A DNA stretch of 64,000 bases from Fundicoccus_A sp052115865 (GCF_052115865.1 NZ_JBQKME010000001.1:310001-374000); one strand, 5' to 3'; positions 17,613 to 27,174 are shown, counted from the first letter of the stretch. The notes: generated by a model from the letters alone, not told the origin. Translations and numbers: made by a program.

Positions 17613-19109
17613 ATGCGGCAATTAATGAACAGAACTAGTCTGCGTAGATTCAATCTAATACAATTTTTATACGATGAACAAGATTGGGTAACAAAGGATT
17701 CAATTATTGAATTTCTGGGATGTTCTGACACAACATTTTTTAAAGATATAGCGGATTTAGAAATAATCTTTCCGGATATAAAAATAATTAATATTCAAAA
17801 AATGTATCGTATTAAATTAAATAATGATTCAGATATTCAACGCGTAAAGCAGCATTTTTTAGCCGAGATTCCAATTGTGCAAATGGTCGAAAATATGCTT
17901 TATCATCCAGTGAATAATTTACTTGAAATAGCTGAAGCTTCTGAATCGAGTGAATCGACCATTTATCGTTTGCTGTCCGAATTTAATCAGTTTCTACGTA
18001 AACAGTATAATATCGAAATAAAAGGCCGCCCTTATACTTTTGAAGGGTCTGAAGCCGATATTCGTTTTTTCTATTATCAATATTTTTCAGAACGATTTTT
18101 CTTTTTAGAATGGCCATTTCCAACCATTCCCGAAAAGGCTTTAGAAGAATTCCTATTATATTTTATAGAAGCTTATGATTTTCCAACGAATTTATCTAAT
18201 TTTCGATCAATGAAAATTATTTTAGCAGTAAATTTGTTACGCAGTAAAAGTGGAAATCATATAGAATATATTGATGATACTTTCTGTGAAATGTTTGCAA
18301 ATGACTATGAAAAACCAGGTTTTAAAAAGCAAGCAGAATTTATCAAAGAGCATTTTGATATGACATTAGATTATCAACGCATTTTTGATCTATTCTTGAA
18401 CTTTAAATCGACACAATTTTATTTTACATATGAAGATTTAAAAGAAGCTGGTAAAGAAAATGAAGAAATAAGAAGTCTACTGTTAGATCTCAAGAAAATG
18501 ATTAATCTAATAACAGGAAAGTTTCAATTAAAGTTAGAAAATCCTGAAGAATTTATTTTTACGCTGTATAATTCAATCTACATCAATCGTCAGAATACGA
18601 CGTCTAATTATTTATTAACTGATCGTATGCAAAATATTTGTATTAAACTACAAAAAAAATATCCAAATTTCTATACAGAAGTTGAAAAATATGCGACTTA
18701 TTTTGTGAAGGAATATAGTCCTCAAGATACAGATGTTTTACGTAATCATCTTATTTTCATAATATTTAACTCATGGAAACAGTTAATCGCTCAACTCAAC
18801 CAGAAATATCAAAAAATACATATTTTAGTTATTAGTGATATCGATGATTTTCATGCTAATACGATATGTGGTTTAGCAGATTTTTATACTTCCGATAATG
18901 TTGCTTGTGAAATTTTGCGAACGATAACACCAGATTTAAAACTCTTAGAGGAATCAAAATACGATGTTATTCTGACCAATACGCATATTGATGACTTAAA
19001 AGATAAAGAGATTATTTACTATGATGATATTATGACAGACCGGGTCATCATTAAGCTTCAAGCAGCCTTATTTAGAGTTAGACATAAGCGTGAATCAACC
19101 ACTCCATAA
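17613..19109 (+). CDS. Mga/AtxA-like transcriptional regulator
   Basis: 498 residues, the usual size of Mga-type regulators. The N-terminal 160 residues hold two helix-turn-helix segments (WVTKDSIIEFLGCSDTTFFKDI and LLEIAEASESSESTIYRLLSEF). The middle resembles the PRD-like region of Mga/AtxA and the C-terminal part (HILVISDIDDFHANTICG, DVILTNTHID) resembles an EIIB-like fold. I chose the ATG at 17613, 8 nt after GGAGGT at 17599-17604. It lies directly upstream of the TasA-like operon on the same strand, so it is the obvious candidate regulator of that operon, by analogy with Mga control of surface proteins. Phosphorylation control by PTS is possible but not shown. Confidence 0.8.
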   Translation: MRQLMNRTSLRRFNLIQFLYDEQDWVTKDSIIEFLGCSDTTFFKDIADLEIIFPDIKIINIQKMYRIKLNNDSDIQRVKQHFLAEIPIVQMVENMLYHPVNNLLEIAEASESSESTIYRLLSEFNQFLRKQYNIEIKGRPYTFEGSEADIRFFYYQYFSERFFFLEWPFPTIPEKALEEFLLYFIEAYDFPTNLSNFRSMKIILAVNLLRSKSGNHIEYIDDTFCEMFANDYEKPGFKKQAEFIKEHFDMTLDYQRIFDLFLNFKSTQFYFTYEDLKEAGKENEEIRSLLLDLKKMINLITGKFQLKLENPEEFIFTLYNSIYINRQNTTSNYLLTDRMQNICIKLQKKYPNFYTEVEKYATYFVKEYSPQDTDVLRNHLIFIIFNSWKQLIAQLNQKYQKIHILVISDIDDFHANTICGLADFYTSDNVACEILRTITPDLKLLEESKYDVILTNTHIDDLKDKEIIYYDDIMTDRVIIKLQAALFRVRHKRESTTP

Positions 19110-19118
19110 AAAATGATG

Positions 19119-19159
19119 CTTAACAGTTACGAATTTTTATTGTAGCTGTTAAGTTTTTT
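19119..19159 (+). terminator. Intrinsic terminator of the Mga-like gene
   Basis: CTTAACAGTTAC (19119-19130) pairs with GTAGCTGTTAAG (19142-19153; one G-U pair) and is followed by T6. Confidence 0.85.
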
Positions 19160-19570
19160 AGTGTTATCATATAATTCGAAATCTAAATATTTTATTAAAT
19201 TGATTAGAATTAATAGCAAACACTTGCAATTCATTATAATCAGTATTAGAATAGCTTCTGGTCGAATAAGAAGTACAATTGTATAAAACTTCCTAATATA
19301 ATATAATGTTTTCTCAGTCTTTTTTCACGATAAAAGTGAAAAATTGAAAGCATTAATATCCCTCTTCCTCAAAATATTTTAATACTATTGTGAAAACAGA
19401 AAATATTAAATAGTTAATTTTTTACGAAAACGATTGTTTAATAAATAAGAATATGTTATATTCATTCTTGCTAAAAGCATGATTCCGTTATCATAAAATA
19501 TTATTATGTTTTATCAAACAAATCGTTTATAAGCAATACTATTTTAAGAATCGGTATCAATAATAAAGAA

Positions 19571-19654
19571 AAAAGGAGTTTTAGTGAAAGAGAGTTAACT
19601 CACGTGTGTCGTTACTTTTTTTGTTTGTTGGTGCAAAGCCAACTGTAACGCCAC
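19571..19654 (+). promoter_or_regulatory. Structured leader with a 4-codon ORF upstream of the TasA-like operon
   Basis: AAAAGGAG (19571-19578) precedes GTG AAA GAG AGT TAA (19584-19598), a tiny ORF. GAGTTAACTC at 19592-19601 is a palindrome. Downstream, GTGTCGTTAC (19606-19615) pairs with GTAACGCCAC (19645-19654) with one mismatch, and inside it GTTGG (19627-19631) pairs with CCAAC (19639-19643) around a TGCAAAG loop, with a U-rich strand on one side. The ATG of the first gene is 41 nt further on. This looks like a regulatory leader (attenuation, RNA-binding or riboswitch-like), but I recognise no known class. The rest of the 19160-19695 gap is very A/T-rich without clear features. Confidence 0.5.
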
Positions 19655-19695
19655 TTTGAATAATAATAATACATATAAAGAACGGAGATTTACCT

Positions 19696-20334
19696 ATGCA
19701 AAACAAAAAGAATAATAATTTAATTTTAGCTATCTTACTTTTATTCGTTGGAACTTATGGAACTTTTTCTTATTTTACTGATAATACTGTTATGGGTGAC
19801 GTTGTTTTAAGAACCGGTACAGTTAGTCTATCTGACGATAATAATAATTCAAATGAATGGAAATATGCTCCTTTAAATGATCATGCAAATACATTGATGA
19901 CCAATGGTTCTAGCCAAATCACTGTAAAAGCTGGTGAGACAGTAACAGGTAACTCATTTGCTAATTTACGTCCTGGTGATTACTTTGAAAAAGAGTACAC
20001 AGTGACTTATGATGGATCATTAACAGCAGATATTACTTTTGATTATACAACTTTATCTAATGTGTCAGGTTTCGACATCACGGCAACTATCAATGGAAAA
20101 GCAGCTAAATCACATGAAACATTTGAAAAAGTGCAACCTGGTGCAAAATATGACCTTAAATTACGCGTAGGTGTACCAGTTCAATCAAATAATAATGAAT
20201 CATTTGGTTCTGGACGTAACGTAGAAGGCGGAACAATAACATCATTGACCGATGCATTTAAAATTACTGCTATTCAAAGCAACATTACAGAACAAGTAAA
20301 TGAAACTGTTGTAAAAGGTGAAATTAAACCATAA
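19696..20334 (+). CDS. TasA/camelysin-like fibre protein with SipW-type signal peptide
   Basis: 212 residues. The N-terminus has Lys/Asn residues, a hydrophobic core and ends GTYGTFSYFTDN, the SipW-dependent signal pattern of TasA, TapA and CalY. The mature part is a beta-rich TasA-like domain (VVLRTGTVSLSDDNN, FANLRPGDYFEKEYTV, SLTADITFDY). Such proteins form extracellular biofilm fibres. It starts an operon with a large secreted protein and a SipW-type peptidase that would process it. AACGGAG at 19681 precedes the ATG. The leader described upstream and the Mga-like gene probably regulate it. Confidence 0.85.
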   Translation: MQNKKNNNLILAILLLFVGTYGTFSYFTDNTVMGDVVLRTGTVSLSDDNNNSNEWKYAPLNDHANTLMTNGSSQITVKAGETVTGNSFANLRPGDYFEKEYTVTYDGSLTADITFDYTTLSNVSGFDITATINGKAAKSHETFEKVQPGAKYDLKLRVGVPVQSNNNESFGSGRNVEGGTITSLTDAFKITAIQSNITEQVNETVVKGEIKP

Positions 20335-20390
20335 TATTTTTTTTTTGATAAATTAATTCTCTTTGGTTTTAAAACGAAAGAAGGTTTCAA

Positions 20391-22364
20391 ATGTTTAAAA
20401 AATGGCATGTATTTATTTTATCGATTGTGTTACTTTTCATTACAACTTTTACAACTAATCATGTCCATGCTTATTTTTTAGATGTTTTAACACAAGTAGA
20501 AACCATTCAATTGGCTACTGGATATTTAGACTTAGGAAAAGTGGATAAGTCATTTGTTGAATTTTCAACCAATGAAAAAGAAGATGAAGTTATCATTCGC
20601 AATAATGGAACGATCGAAGCCGCTGTATTTTTACGACTAGAAACGGTTACGAATAATAATAAATTTTACTCAAAAATTTACGTGAATCAGCAGTCATTCA
20701 CACAACTCAATCAAAATATATTGCTTAAACAAAATAACCTCCCTCAGCTATTGGCTCCGGGACAGGAAATTAAACTCAAAGTTTCTGTTGCTTATCCAAT
20801 GGAAATCGATACAAGTGAAGAATATCAATTAACAATTGGACTTGTGCAAACTAATTTAGTTAATCAGTTTCCAACAACCAATCTTTCGGTACAAGGTTTT
20901 AATGATGTTGAAACTATGGGAGTAAAATTAACAGCTAATGAGAAACCACCAGTTTCAACAGCTTGGCCAACTGAAGCTGAATTTAAGCAAGCAATTTCTC
21001 TAAACTCTGATAATCATGTTTATGTTTTCCACAGACTATTGTTTGGAGTGGATCAGTCGAATGGTAATGGAACTAAAAAGACCATTATTCCAGGGAAGAT
21101 GTATATTAAATTACCAGCGAATCCTATCATTACTTTTACTGATCAACAATTGATTCAAAATGTCTTCAACAGTTTCAACTCTAACTATCGTCTTGAAGTT
21201 AAATACCATAAAAATCTTGGTTTTGAATTGGATATTTATTTGAAAGATGGTTTGACTGGTTCGGACAATGAAGCAATGTTCATTCATAATGAGGATATCT
21301 TATTATCTACAGGACAATATAATTCAAGCACCCATATTAAATGGTCACAGTATAGTGATTTTGCTCAACCATTAATTTTAAATACTGACATTAGTCAATC
21401 TGGACCAGGTTATGTGAGTTTGAAATCAGACCGAACCATTACAAGTTCACCAACTGGTACGGTCCATACACTGTATTTATTAGCTAAAGATGATTGGGAA
21501 ACGTATGCTGCTGCCGTGACGGAAAACCTATCAAATTATTTAACGGTTGAAACAACAGGGCCATTTGCTGCTACACTTTTGAACAATAAATTGTCCATCC
21601 GTCAAACGAATAGTGGGACTGATAAAAATGGAACCGTCCGATTACGCTCCAAATTAACAGGGGCAATTGTTTTGGAAAGAGTTTTAAAATCTGTCAAAAC
21701 AAATACAACAAGTAGCTTTGATGTTCCATCAGCAACATTTACAAAGTTAGATAACTCAACCTCTGTCTATGTCACAGCACTTAAAGTTGAACAAACGCAA
21801 ACAACAACAAATAGTCTGTTGCGTGCACAGCGTGTGGCTTCAAAACAGATCGTAGATGTTTATTTAAAATTCGACCAGGCTTTATCCGAAAATGCACAAA
21901 TAAGCTTTGAACAATTACCAGCCGGTTACCAACTTGTCGATGTCTTAGTGCATGATAACCAGAAATATATTAAAGCAACATTCTCAGTTGCTTTTAATGA
22001 AATAAATAACTCTGCTGTAACTGAAAAGGCTTCGATGAAAGTGAAGATTGTCGATGCTTCAAAAAATCTGACGCAATCTTACACGGTTTACTTTAATGTG
22101 GTTGAAACGATAGAAAAAATAGAAGAATCAACTGAGGAATCAAGTGCAGTATCGAGTAGTGAGTCAGTCAACGAGTCAGTTCAATCCAATGCATCTTCTG
22201 AGTCAAACGATGAATCGTCATTAGAAGAGCTTAAAAGTACAGAATCAACCGCCGAGCTGCAAGAATCGATTTCAAACATTGAATCGGAAGTGATTGAGCC
22301 AGTAGTGGTTGAAAGCCAAGATGAAACTGAATCAATTCAAAGTGAAGGAGAAGTAACAGAATGA
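20391..22364 (+). CDS. Large secreted protein of the TasA-like operon
   Basis: 657 residues. Residues 1-28 look like a signal peptide (MFKKWHVFILSIVLLF..., VHAYF). Residues about 30-170 resemble a TasA-like fold (IQLATGYLDLGKVD, IIRNNGTIEAAVFLRLE, LAPGQEIKLKVSV). The middle (190-590) is Thr/Ser/Asn-rich, probably beta-sandwich repeats, without motifs I can name. The last 90 residues are a low-complexity Ser/Glu tail. There is no LPxTG motif and no clear membrane anchor. It could be the anchor or accessory subunit for the fibre, in the role of TapA, but this is inferred from position. It overlaps the sipW gene by ATGA. Confidence 0.7.
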   Translation: MFKKWHVFILSIVLLFITTFTTNHVHAYFLDVLTQVETIQLATGYLDLGKVDKSFVEFSTNEKEDEVIIRNNGTIEAAVFLRLETVTNNNKFYSKIYVNQQSFTQLNQNILLKQNNLPQLLAPGQEIKLKVSVAYPMEIDTSEEYQLTIGLVQTNLVNQFPTTNLSVQGFNDVETMGVKLTANEKPPVSTAWPTEAEFKQAISLNSDNHVYVFHRLLFGVDQSNGNGTKKTIIPGKMYIKLPANPIITFTDQQLIQNVFNSFNSNYRLEVKYHKNLGFELDIYLKDGLTGSDNEAMFIHNEDILLSTGQYNSSTHIKWSQYSDFAQPLILNTDISQSGPGYVSLKSDRTITSSPTGTVHTLYLLAKDDWETYAAAVTENLSNYLTVETTGPFAATLLNNKLSIRQTNSGTDKNGTVRLRSKLTGAIVLERVLKSVKTNTTSSFDVPSATFTKLDNSTSVYVTALKVEQTQTTTNSLLRAQRVASKQIVDVYLKFDQALSENAQISFEQLPAGYQLVDVLVHDNQKYIKATFSVAFNEINNSAVTEKASMKVKIVDASKNLTQSYTVYFNVVETIEKIEESTEESSAVSSSESVNESVQSNASSESNDESSLEELKSTESTAELQESISNIESEVIEPVVVESQDETESIQSEGEVTE

Positions 22365-22861
22365 AGGTTATTTCACGTCTTTTAGACATTGTAAAGTGGA
22401 TTTTCATTCTTGCACTCATCTTTTTGATTTTTTTGAATGTGATGTCGAATCCAAAAGGTCCTGGCTTGTTTGGGCTAAAAGGCTATAGTGTTTTAAGTAA
22501 TAGTATGCAACCCGTCTTTTCGGCAGGGGATTATTTAGTTGATTTTCAAACAGACTATGAGGATCTAGAAATTGGCAATATTATTACATTTCAATTGGAT
22601 AACCAATTGATTGTGACACACCGTATCGCTGATAGAATATATGATGGTTATGTAACAAAAGGTGATGCCAATGAGTTTGTGGATGAATTTATTGCAACCC
22701 CTGAAAGTTATGTTGCAAAATATGTGTTCCACATTCCTTATCTTGGGCAAATACTTATTTGGTTAAGCCATCCCTTAGTTTTTGTTGCCTTTTGTTTCAT
22801 CATTGCTATTGGATTATTATATGGTCACTTTAAAGAGCGACGACAAAATAGTGAAAAGTAA
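22361..22861 (+). CDS. sipW: Signal peptidase I, SipW (ER-type)
   Basis: 166 residues. One membrane helix near residues 12-30, then the catalytic Ser in SNSMQPVFSAGD (Ser48) and a His in IVTHRI (His87) in place of the Lys of ordinary bacterial type I peptidases. This Ser-His arrangement defines the ER-type/SipW group. GYVTKGDANE gives the third conserved box. A second membrane helix closes the C-terminus. It cleaves the signal peptides of the TasA-like proteins at the membrane. It overlaps the preceding gene by 4 bp (ATGA), so translation is coupled. Confidence 0.92.
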   Translation: MKVISRLLDIVKWIFILALIFLIFLNVMSNPKGPGLFGLKGYSVLSNSMQPVFSAGDYLVDFQTDYEDLEIGNIITFQLDNQLIVTHRIADRIYDGYVTKGDANEFVDEFIATPESYVAKYVFHIPYLGQILIWLSHPLVFVAFCFIIAIGLLYGHFKERRQNSEK

Positions 22862-22872
22862 ATATCAAAAAA

Positions 22873-22905
22873 AATCCTTCTCTAATTATTTAAAGAGGGA
22901 TATTT
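22873..22905 (+). terminator. Probable terminator of the TasA-like operon
   Basis: ATCCTTCTCT and AGAGGGAT flank a short A/T loop and are followed by ATTTTT about 12 bp after the sipW stop. The stem is imperfect. An AGTAAATATC variant motif overlaps the sipW stop (22858). Confidence 0.5.
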
Positions 22906-22917
22906 TTATGCAATCTT

Positions 22918-23690
22918 TTATGGCGCATTTTGTAATGACCACACAATCGTTGTTGTAAAAGTTTCTATGCCATCATTCATCCGTTGTGTAGGATTGGAGA
23001 TATTTAATTTTAATTCATTGAAAGTTAAATCTTGGGTGCTTGGAGAGTCTTATTCTACATTATAAGAATGGATAATTGTTTGTCTGTCCCACAATAGGGG
23101 CGTTTCACAATAGTAAAGTTCTGTATCAAATGGTTCAGCTTGATGTATATCGCAATTGCTTAAGCCATAAGATAAATCATGCGAGCCGAAACTAATATCG
23201 TTCACCACTCCAAATTTTGAAGGGTTTTGTGGAAGTATCAATTCACAGTGATTGATACTAATGACAGCTGTTTTAATTGGTTCAACTCTACCTGTCAGAT
23301 CTAAATCAGGTATTTGATAACTAATTATTTCAACGTTTTGAAGTCTATTAACTACTTTAAAAACAACATTTAATTGATAGTTGTCATTTGTCGCTATTAG
23401 ATATTCTGTTAAAATGGTTCCATCATCTAATGATAATTGGATAAGTAATATTTTGAATTCATCAAATTTAAATTCTTTATCTGATGTCATTGGCCAATTA
23501 GTCACTTGAAGTAATTTATTTAATACTGTATTAAAATCAACAGTTGCTGTTATGGTAGTCGTAGCATGTGTTATAGGTTCTACAAAAGTTATCGTATCAG
23601 AAATCCATGGATAAGTTGAAACTGAGCTAATCGTATTAATTTCAATTGGGACCTCATTAATTATTAGATGCGAATAGTCAAAATGAAAAG
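22918..23690 (-). pseudogene. Truncated, interrupted surface protein gene (WxL-domain-like C-terminus)
   Basis: On the minus strand one frame is open from about 23690 to 22918 with a single internal TAA at 23050-23052. There is no start codon after the preceding in-frame stop, so the 5' end is missing. The C-terminal end reads FTTTIVWSLQNAP, matching the tail of WxL domains, which attach proteins to Gram-positive peptidoglycan. The rest (SVSTYPWISDTITF, VTNWPMTSD) looks extracellular and beta-rich. It lies tail to tail with the TasA-like operon. The family call rests on the short C-terminal match and is tentative. Confidence 0.5.
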
Positions 23691-23828
23691 GTTAGAAAAT
23701 AAAAAAAGACAATGACTGATAAATTATTGTTAATTTATAGTTGTTAAACAAAAATAGATTATAATGAGTATAAATAATGATAATAATGAGTCTAATGTCT
23801 AAAAGTAGTAAAATTTATTTAAAATCAA

Positions 23829-23886
23829 AACATCGGCATCCAGAACTCTACATAAACAGAATTCTAAACACCGATGTTATTTTTTA
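23829..23886. terminator. Bidirectional terminator beside the P-type ATPase gene
   Basis: AACATCGG (23829-23836) pairs with CCGATGTT (23871-23878); T-rich sequence follows on the plus side and A-rich sequence precedes it, giving a U-run for the minus-strand gene too. Confidence 0.6.
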
Positions 23887-25761
23887 TTTTACATTCACTT
23901 TTTCAACTTCAGGATAGTGTTTGCTTTGTTTTTCAGATGCATCTTTTTGTGACAACAAACGCAAACCATTAAGAATAACTAAAATAGTCGATCCTTCGTG
24001 GAAAACCACTCCCATTGGCAAATCTAACCAACCAACTAGGTTCAGGATAATTAGGATGATGATGACCCCAACTGCGAAGGCAACATTTTGCTTAATAATG
24101 TTGTTTAGGCGATTACTTAGCTCATAACTATAGAAAAGTTTGTTTAAGTCATTTTTAACAATTACAACATCAGCGGTTTCCATGGCAACTGAGGAACCAG
24201 ATCCCATCGCGATACCAATATTAGCATTGGCTAATGCGGGAGCGTCGTTAATCCCATCACCAATCATCCCTACCACTTTATCTTCTGCTTGATAGTCTTG
24301 AACAAAATTAATTTTATCTTCTGGTAAACAACTCGCATAATAGGTTGAAATACCTACTTGATCTGCCACTTTTTTAGCCGTCTTTTCATTGTCACCGGTT
24401 ATTAATTGAACATCAACATCATTATTTTGGAAATTATTCACGGCTGTTTTAGCTTCTTTACGGACTTGGTCTGATAATTGGAAATAACCAATTACGTCAC
24501 GGTCTTTACCAACAAATACCAAGGTTCCATCTTTATCTTGCTGATATTTATTTGAATTATGATAATCGGAAAAGAAGGAAGGTTTTCCAATGACAATCGA
24601 ACCTTTTTTAAGACCTGTTCCAGCTAATTCTTCAACGGCTTCGTCTCTATTGACATTCGCTAAACTCGTATTAGGGAAGGAATTGACAATCCCTTGTGCA
24701 ATTGGGTGACTTGATTGTTGCTCCATATAAATAACTTCAGCTAAAATATCTTCCGGGATATCGTAATCTTCAACTTCAAATTCACCTTGAGTGAGTGTTC
24801 CGGTTTTATCACTAAATAACACATCCATGGTACTTAGTGCTTCCATAGCCGCTCCACCTTTAAAGAGAACACCGTTGTTTGCTCCATTTGAGATGGCGGA
24901 TAGGGTAGCAGGGGTTGCTGAGGCAACCAATGCACAAGGACTGGCGACTGTTAGTAATACCATTCCGCGGTAAAAGGCATCTGAAAATGTCATGTTATTA
25001 ATGAACATTAAGGCTAAAATAAATATCGGCACAGCAATTAAAACAGTTATAACATAGCGAGATTCAATCCGGTCGATAAAGGATGCGATTTTAGATGGTC
25101 TCCCTTGAGCTTCTTCAACCATCCGAATGATATTTGAAAACACGGTCTGGTCACTGGTTTTAGTGACATGTAAATGCAAAACATGACCTTCGTTAATGGT
25201 TCCCGCATAGCCGTCGTCGCCTTTATCTTTTTCAACAGGTACAGCTTCACCAGTTAAGGCTGCTTCATTAATGATGGTAGGACGATCAATCTTTCCGTCA
25301 ATTGGTAACTGTTCACCTTTAGCAACCACTACGGTTTGGCCAACTTTCAATTCGGAGGTTGGAACTTTAACGGTTTCGCCATTTTCCATAACCAACAATG
25401 CGGTTTCAGGCACTTGTTCTAAAAGTGATTCGATGGCTTTGGTAGACTTATTGGTCGCATATTCTTCAAGGAATTCAGCCCCCGCAAAAATAAATAATAA
25501 CATTGCGCCTTCGGATTCATAATTAATAAGAACAGCTCCTAAGGCTGCAAGAATCATTAATAAGTCCACATTGGGTGAGCGATTTTCAATGGTTTCAATA
25601 ATGGCATCTTTGGCAGCAAAGAATCCCAGGAAGAAAATGGCAATATAAAAACATATTCTACTATATAATGGATTAAAACCAAGTAGAAAACCGAGAATGA
25701 GAAAAATCGTTCCCACTAGGAGGAATTGACCTTCTCGTTCATTAAGTAAAAATTTTAACAT
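23884..25761 (-). CDS. Heavy-metal-transporting P1B-type ATPase
   Basis: 625 residues, without the N-terminal Cys-rich metal-binding domain of many CopA/CadA proteins. It has the P1B features: actuator TGEAVPVEK, membrane metal motif SPC (LLTVASPCALVAS), phosphorylation site DKTGT, the SHP box of the nucleotide domain (SSHPIA), and GDGINDAPAL. The C-terminal helix carries VVFHEGSTILVILN, close to ZosA/PfeT/CadA-type exporters of Zn, Cd or Fe(II). It exports a divalent transition metal from the cytoplasm using ATP. It is monocistronic on the minus strand. No metal-responsive regulator is adjacent. Two motif copies lie inside it (24543, 25018). Confidence 0.9.
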   Translation of the reverse strand: MLKFLLNEREGQFLLVGTIFLILGFLLGFNPLYSRICFYIAIFFLGFFAAKDAIIETIENRSPNVDLLMILAALGAVLINYESEGAMLLFIFAGAEFLEEYATNKSTKAIESLLEQVPETALLVMENGETVKVPTSELKVGQTVVVAKGEQLPIDGKIDRPTIINEAALTGEAVPVEKDKGDDGYAGTINEGHVLHLHVTKTSDQTVFSNIIRMVEEAQGRPSKIASFIDRIESRYVITVLIAVPIFILALMFINNMTFSDAFYRGMVLLTVASPCALVASATPATLSAISNGANNGVLFKGGAAMEALSTMDVLFSDKTGTLTQGEFEVEDYDIPEDILAEVIYMEQQSSHPIAQGIVNSFPNTSLANVNRDEAVEELAGTGLKKGSIVIGKPSFFSDYHNSNKYQQDKDGTLVFVGKDRDVIGYFQLSDQVRKEAKTAVNNFQNNDVDVQLITGDNEKTAKKVADQVGISTYYASCLPEDKINFVQDYQAEDKVVGMIGDGINDAPALANANIGIAMGSGSSVAMETADVVIVKNDLNKLFYSYELSNRLNNIIKQNVAFAVGVIIILIILNLVGWLDLPMGVVFHEGSTILVILNGLRLLSQKDASEKQSKHYPEVEKVNVK

Positions 25762-25897
25762 GATTAAGTCCTTTCTATTCTAATGTTTTGGATAAACTAA
25801 TTCTATTATGTATTTGAAGCATAGTCAAGTTATTTATAATGATTATAAATAAAAACCGGTATTAGATAGAGTCAATAAAATTGTGTAAAAACCACCA

Positions 25898-26020
25898 AAG
25901 GACGAGACTAAAGTTTTAAACTAGTAGCAGCAACGAAGAAACTTTTGGTATTCGTTGAAGAAACGATTGACTACTTCATGCCTACGATAACTCAATAATT
26001 GATACAATTTCTAGGACTTA
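25898..26020. repeat. Left copy of a 123-bp direct repeat flanking the 41-bp array
   Basis: It shares ACGAGACTAAAG, TTTGGTATTC, CTTCATGCCTACGATAACTC and ACAATTTCTAGGACTTA in the same order with the copy at 26813-26936, with substitutions and small indels between. It ends 10 bp before the first 41-bp unit. Confidence 0.8.
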
Positions 26021-26029
26021 CTCTTGCGT

Positions 26030-26780
26030 TCGGATGAAAAGTTGGTTTCATCCGAGCGGTTGGTGTGCGGTCGGATGAAAAGATGGTTTCATCCGAGCGG
26101 TTGTTGTGCGGTCGGATGAAAAGATGGTTTCATCCGAGCGGTTGTTGTGCGGTCGGATGAAAAGATGGTTTCATCCGAGCGGTTGTTGTGCGTTCGGATG
26201 AAAAGGTGATTTCATCCGAGCGGTTGGTGTGCGCTCGATTGAAAAGTTGCTATCATCCGAGCGGTTGTTGTGCGTTCGGATGAAAAGTGTGTTTCATCCG
26301 AGCGGTTGTTGTGCGTTCGGATGAAAAGTTGATTTCATCCGAGCGGTTGGTGTTCGTTCGGATGAAAAGATGGTTTCATCCGAGCGGTTGTTGTGCGTTC
26401 GGATGAAAAGATGGTTTCATCCGAGCGGTTGGTTCACGGTCGTTTGAAAAGTTGCTTTCATCCGAGCGGTTGGTTCACGGTCGTTTGAAAAGTTACTTTC
26501 ATCCGAGCGGTTGTTGTGCGCTCGTTTGAAAAGTGTGTTTCATCCGAGCGGTTGTTGTGCGCTCGTTTGAAAAGTTGGTTTCATCCGAGCGGTTGGTGTT
26601 CGTTCGGATGAAAAGTGTGTTTCATCCGAGCGGTTGTTGTGCGTTCGGATGAAAAGGTGATTTCATCCGAGCGGTTCGTGTGCGCTCGATTGAAAAGGTG
26701 ATTTCATCCGAGCGGTTGGATCGCGCTCGTTTGAAAAGTTGCTTTTATCCGAGCGGTTGGTTCGCGGTCGTTTGAAATAG
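26030..26780. repeat. Tandem array, 41-bp unit, family B (18 units plus part)
   Basis: Units begin every 41 bp without a single indel from 26030 to 26768. Each unit is a hairpin, TCGGATGAAA and TTTCATCCGA around a 6-7 nt loop, followed by GCGGTTGTTGTGCG or close variants. Some units have TCGTTTGAAA or TCGATTGAAA as the left arm while the right arm stays TTTCATCCGA, so variants are not compensated. A related array with the opposite bias lies at 60605-60836. It fills most of the 25762-27174 gap; no ORF there is credible. Confidence 0.95.
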
Positions 26781-26812
26781 GATAAAGTACAGAAAATTAT
26801 GAAAAAACATGA

Positions 26813-26936
26813 AGGAACGAGACTAAAGTTTAAACTCGACGAAGCAAAGAAGACATTTTTTGGTATTCTTTGAGGGAGGGATTGGCTGCTTCATGCCTAC
26901 GATAACTCAATCAATTTACACAATTTCTAGGACTTA
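26813..26936. repeat. Right copy of the 123-bp direct repeat
   Basis: Partner of 25898-26020 in the same orientation. Between this copy and the sigma-factor gene the DNA is A/T-rich, with one motif copy (27075-27084). Confidence 0.8.
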
Positions 26937-27174
26937 TTCATGATATAACTCTTTAATATAATAGTATCATTTTTAAAGATGATTTTGTGCCCAACATTCA
27001 CAAATTATATAAAAAAAAATAATAACAAACGCTTGAAAGCTTGACCTCATGCAAACCCTAAGTATTTAAGCAGAGATATTTATTTAAGGGAGGGGTTTTG
27101 GTCGTTAAAAAAGTGGATTGACATTTTTTTAAGCAATGAATATATTGAATTTAACACAAAATAAGGGGGTTTCT

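Noticed and set aside
19631..19650. GTGCAAAGCC resembles the GACGCAAAGCC word of c-di-GMP-I riboswitches
   Set aside because: The GCAAAC partner, the tetraloop stem and receptor are absent, so the class does not fit.
26030..26780. 18 regularly spaced repeats resembling a CRISPR array
   Set aside because: Units are directly joined with no unique spacers; the whole 41 bp repeats with only point changes, and no cas genes are near.
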